Shown: positions 61,809 through 64,000 of the stretch, one piece after another
Numbering within the stretch: the first letter of the stretch is position 1
Layout of the letters: each line of letters opens with the position of its first letter
From: Flavobacteriales bacterium
GTDB lineage: Bacteria; Bacteroidota; Bacteroidia; Flavobacteriales_F; PHOS-HE28
NCBI GenBank assembly: GCA_016718655.1
Contig: JADKCV010000007.1
Location: forward strand, 62,001-126,000
DNA: 64,000 bases
Direction: 5' to 3'
Notes under the pieces: model-generated
Told to the model about the DNA's origin: nothing
The model's database searches: none
The model's input: the letters and a program-made list of their open reading frames with translations, nothing else
Translations under genes and position numbers: made by a program

Positions 61809-63774
61809 ATGAAACACACCCTACTCACTGCGGCCCTTATCGGGCTTTCGGGTTCCGGGGCCATGGCACAGGCCACCTGTGCCACTGCTTTTGCCGGTAT
61901 CCTTCGGTCAACATGCGGTACCAACTTTGAGCGGGACCGCTCCCACCTGATCTGCGCTGGTGCATCCACCGTCGCAGGGACCGGTGCGTGGTACACGTTC
62001 ACTCCAGCGGAGGATACCACGGTCACGGTCTCCTCGGCTGTGATAGGACTGCCTTTCGTGGATACCCGAATGCACGTATACACGGGAACCTGTGCGGCGC
62101 TCATGTGCCATTCCGGTGACGATGATTCAGGTCCGGGCTACAGTTCGATGCCACATTCACGGTACAGGCCGGTGTCACCTGCGCACCATAGCGTTCGACA
62201 GCTACTGGACCAATACCGGGTTCTCATTCACCATCACCGGGGTCTATATTCCCGATCCACCGGAAGGGGACCGTAGCGTTCACGACCAGACCATTCCTGG
62301 CGCAGGGGGGTGCAGGGGTGGTGGACATGAACGGTGACGGACTGGATGATGCGGTGGCGCCTAGTGGTTCCAGTGTGACCATCAGTTACCAATTGGCCTC
62401 TCGGTGGATTCTCGACATCGACCATCATCACGCCAGCAGCCGACCACAGTGCCTCTTGGAGCTTCGCGGCTGGCCGATATCGATGGGAACAGTTATAACG
62501 ACATGATGTACGGTGGTGGGCAGGGTGTCACGTTCATGGTGGCCAATTCGACCGGTACGGCATACTCCGAGGTGTCCTTCCCCCAATACATCTTCAGTCA
62601 GCGCACGAACTTCGTGGACGTCAATAATGACGGACACTTGGACGCGTTCGTTTGCCATGATGTCGATGCTAACGTGCATTTCATCAACGACGGCTCCAAC
62701 AACCTCACGTTCGTGCAGGGTGGCCTGGGTGAGACCTGTGGCAACTATGGTTCCATCTGGACGGACTACAATAACGATGGCGCTGTGGATTGCTTCGTGG
62801 CGAAGTGCGGTTGTGACCCTGTGGACCTGTTGATGCGCAACAAGGCAACGACACGTTCACCAGCATGGCGGCGCCGCTGGTCTTGCCGATAACCACCAGA
62901 GTTGGAGCAGTGCTTGGGGCGACTTCGACAACGATGGTGACATGGACATGCTCATCGGGAAGTAGCCGGCCCTTGCATAAGTTGATGAGCAATGATGGTG
63001 ATGGTACGTTCACCGATGTGACGGCAGGCTCGGGTATGGACATGTTCACCGGTCAGAGCATCGAGTGGACCGCCCATGACTTCAATAACGACGGATATGT
63101 AGATGTCCTGGGTGGTGGAGCGCTGCACTACAACAATGGCGACATGACCTTCTCATCGGACAACACCGCACCCGGGAACGGTCCGATAGGTGACCTGAAC
63201 AATGATGGGTTCCTCGATATCATGGCCGGTTCGAACGCGCGGATGAACCAAGGAACGACTTCAATTGGATCGAAGATCGTCCCGACGGGATGCAGAGCAA
63301 CTGAACGCCATTGGAGCCGGATCGAAGTGGTGAGCGCTTTGGGTACCCAGATCCGCGATGTGAAGAGCGGCGATGGCTTTGCCTACATGAGCACCATGTT
63401 CGCCCACTTCGGTCTGGGTGATGATACCGCGGTGGAGGAGGTTCGGATCAAGTGGCCCAGTGAACTGGAGGATGTCATCACATCACCCGCCATCAACGGT
63501 ACCTTGACCGTGACCGAAGGCATGGGCACCGCCGTGGCAGAAATGGCCGCTCAGGAGCTTCGCTTTCCCCAACCCCGCTTCGGACCTCATCACCGTACGT
63601 GGGTGCCGCCCCTGAACAGCATGGTGGAAGTGTTCGACGTGACCGGGAAGCGCGTATTGGAGGGGACGCCTGGCCACTGGCGTAGTGAATGGTGGTTCCC
63701 TGGTGCCTGGTGTGTACCAGTTGGTGGTTCGTGAAGGCATTGCGGTGAAGCAGATGCGCTTCACCAAGCAGTGA
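61809..63774 (+). pseudogene. FG-GAP/ASPIC-UnbV T9SS protein, interrupted by many frameshifts
   Basis: Starts MKHTLLTAALIGLSGSGAMA (signal peptide). Pieces in different frames, in order, give an N-terminal domain (GAWYTFTPAEDTTVTVSS), FG-GAP repeats (VVDMNGDGLDDAVAP, DIDGNSYNDMMYGG, NFVDVNNDGHLDAFVCHD, TDYNNDGAVDCFVAKCG, GDFDNDGDMDMLIGS, DLNNDGFLDIMAG), an ASPIC/UnbV domain (IEVVSALGTQIRDVKSGDGF, AHFGLGDDTAVEEVRIKWPS) and a sorting domain ending LVVREGIAVKQMRFTKQ. At least six frame changes are needed. Either the gene is dead or this part of the assembly has many indels. Confidence 0.75.
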
Positions 63775-63801
63775 GCCCGCACCCCTGGGCCATTCGATCA
63801 T

Positions 63802-63835
63802 GAACGCCCGGTCCTGCTCGCAGGACCGGGCGTTC
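63802..63835. terminator. Strong hairpin after the UnbV-type gene
   Basis: Perfect 15-base stem GAACGCCCGGTCCTG / CAGGACCGGGCGTTC around CTCG. No T run follows. Confidence 0.65.
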
Positions 63836-63879
63836 GCGCCAGGACGGGTCGAAGTATCGAATGGATCACCGGTCGGATG

Positions 63880-63911
63880 TTTGGCAGACGGCCGTCCCGT
63901 GCCTATCTTGG
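63880..63911 (+). promoter_or_regulatory. Promoter: -33 TTTG and -7 TATCTTGG
   Basis: TTTG (63880-63883), 20 bases, then TATCTTGG (63904-63911), in Bacteroidota spacing, 18 bases before the ATG at 63930. Confidence 0.5.
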
Positions 63912-63929
63912 TCCGTAAGACCGACGCCC

Positions 63930-64000
63930 ATGAGACTTCCGTACGCCCTGTTCTCCGTCCTATTGACCACGCTCACATCCGCGCAGGTGGTCATCAACGA
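63930..64000 (+). CDS. Start of a secreted protein, cut by the window edge
   Basis: Only 23 codons are visible: a signal peptide MRLPYALFSVLLTTLTSAQ followed by VVINE. The QVVINE start of the mature part is frequent in lamin-tail-domain T9SS proteins, but too little is present to assign the family. Confidence 0.5.
   Translation, partial: MRLPYALFSVLLTTLTSAQVVIN

Overview
The window is GC-rich chromosomal DNA of an uncultured-type Bacteroidota, most likely Flavobacteriales. The evidence is eight secreted proteins with type IX secretion (T9SS) sorting domains, a fused CusA-TolC metal pump, a fused E1 alpha/beta oxo-acid dehydrogenase, DUF3667 and DUF6702 family proteins, and many TAnnTTTG-like -7 promoter boxes sitting directly upstream of start codons. 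No tRNA, rRNA or CRISPR was seen.

Layout. 0-7 kb: the end of a DabA-DabB type inorganic-carbon/proton module, a T9SS protein, DUF3667, YajQ, Smr and an MsbA-like ABC exporter. 7.5-10.4 kb: SRPBCC protein, spermidine-synthase-like methyltransferase, a lipoprotein with a duplicated PPHG motif and a Gly-rich T9SS protein. 10.4-13.5 kb: a minus-strand hipBA toxin-antitoxin operon extended by a GNAT-DUF523 fusion and a small protein, with two operator-like repeats upstream. 13.7-17.5 kb: a frameshifted lipoprotein coupled to a single-chain methylmalonyl-CoA mutase (small and large subunits fused). 17.5-18.4 kb: a heavily decayed IS3-family element. 18.5-23.2 kb: FG-GAP and small T9SS proteins. 23.3-32.1 kb: persulfide dioxygenase-rhodanese, then a heavy-metal efflux cluster (small secreted protein, CusA-TolC fusion, membrane-fusion lipoprotein, haem-binding protein, Cys/His-rich protein). 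32-44 kb: SlyD, porin, DivIC/FtsB, phosphodiesterase, TruA, a frameshifted ABC exporter, a giant T9SS type B protein and UvrA. 44-49 kb: ECF sigma factor, a 56-residue small protein between two strong terminators, desaturase, LpxL-like acyltransferase, Nth, DUF6702 and a T9SS protein. 49-57.7 kb: M1 peptidase, an LtaS-like/lipid kinase/secreted protein operon, and E1 alpha/beta dehydrogenase. 57.7-59.4 kb: a more AT-rich island with two further degenerate copies of the E1 gene's 3' end. 59.5-64 kb: T9SS proteins and a di-haem peroxidase, several with frameshifts, and the start of a new secreted gene.

The two most unusual signals are: (1) short palindromic elements carried in frame at domain junctions of two fused enzymes (methylmalonyl-CoA mutase and E1 dehydrogenase), encoding related peptides (PLASS...LEAS), with a third, different inverted repeat in another linker of the mutase; this resembles the Rickettsia palindromic elements; and (2) three serial copies of the E1 3' end separating two ~0.8-kb foreign-looking inserts, as if small elements integrate at the end of this gene. 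At least five genes carry frameshifts, some of them compensating and next to homopolymers, so part of them may be sequencing errors.
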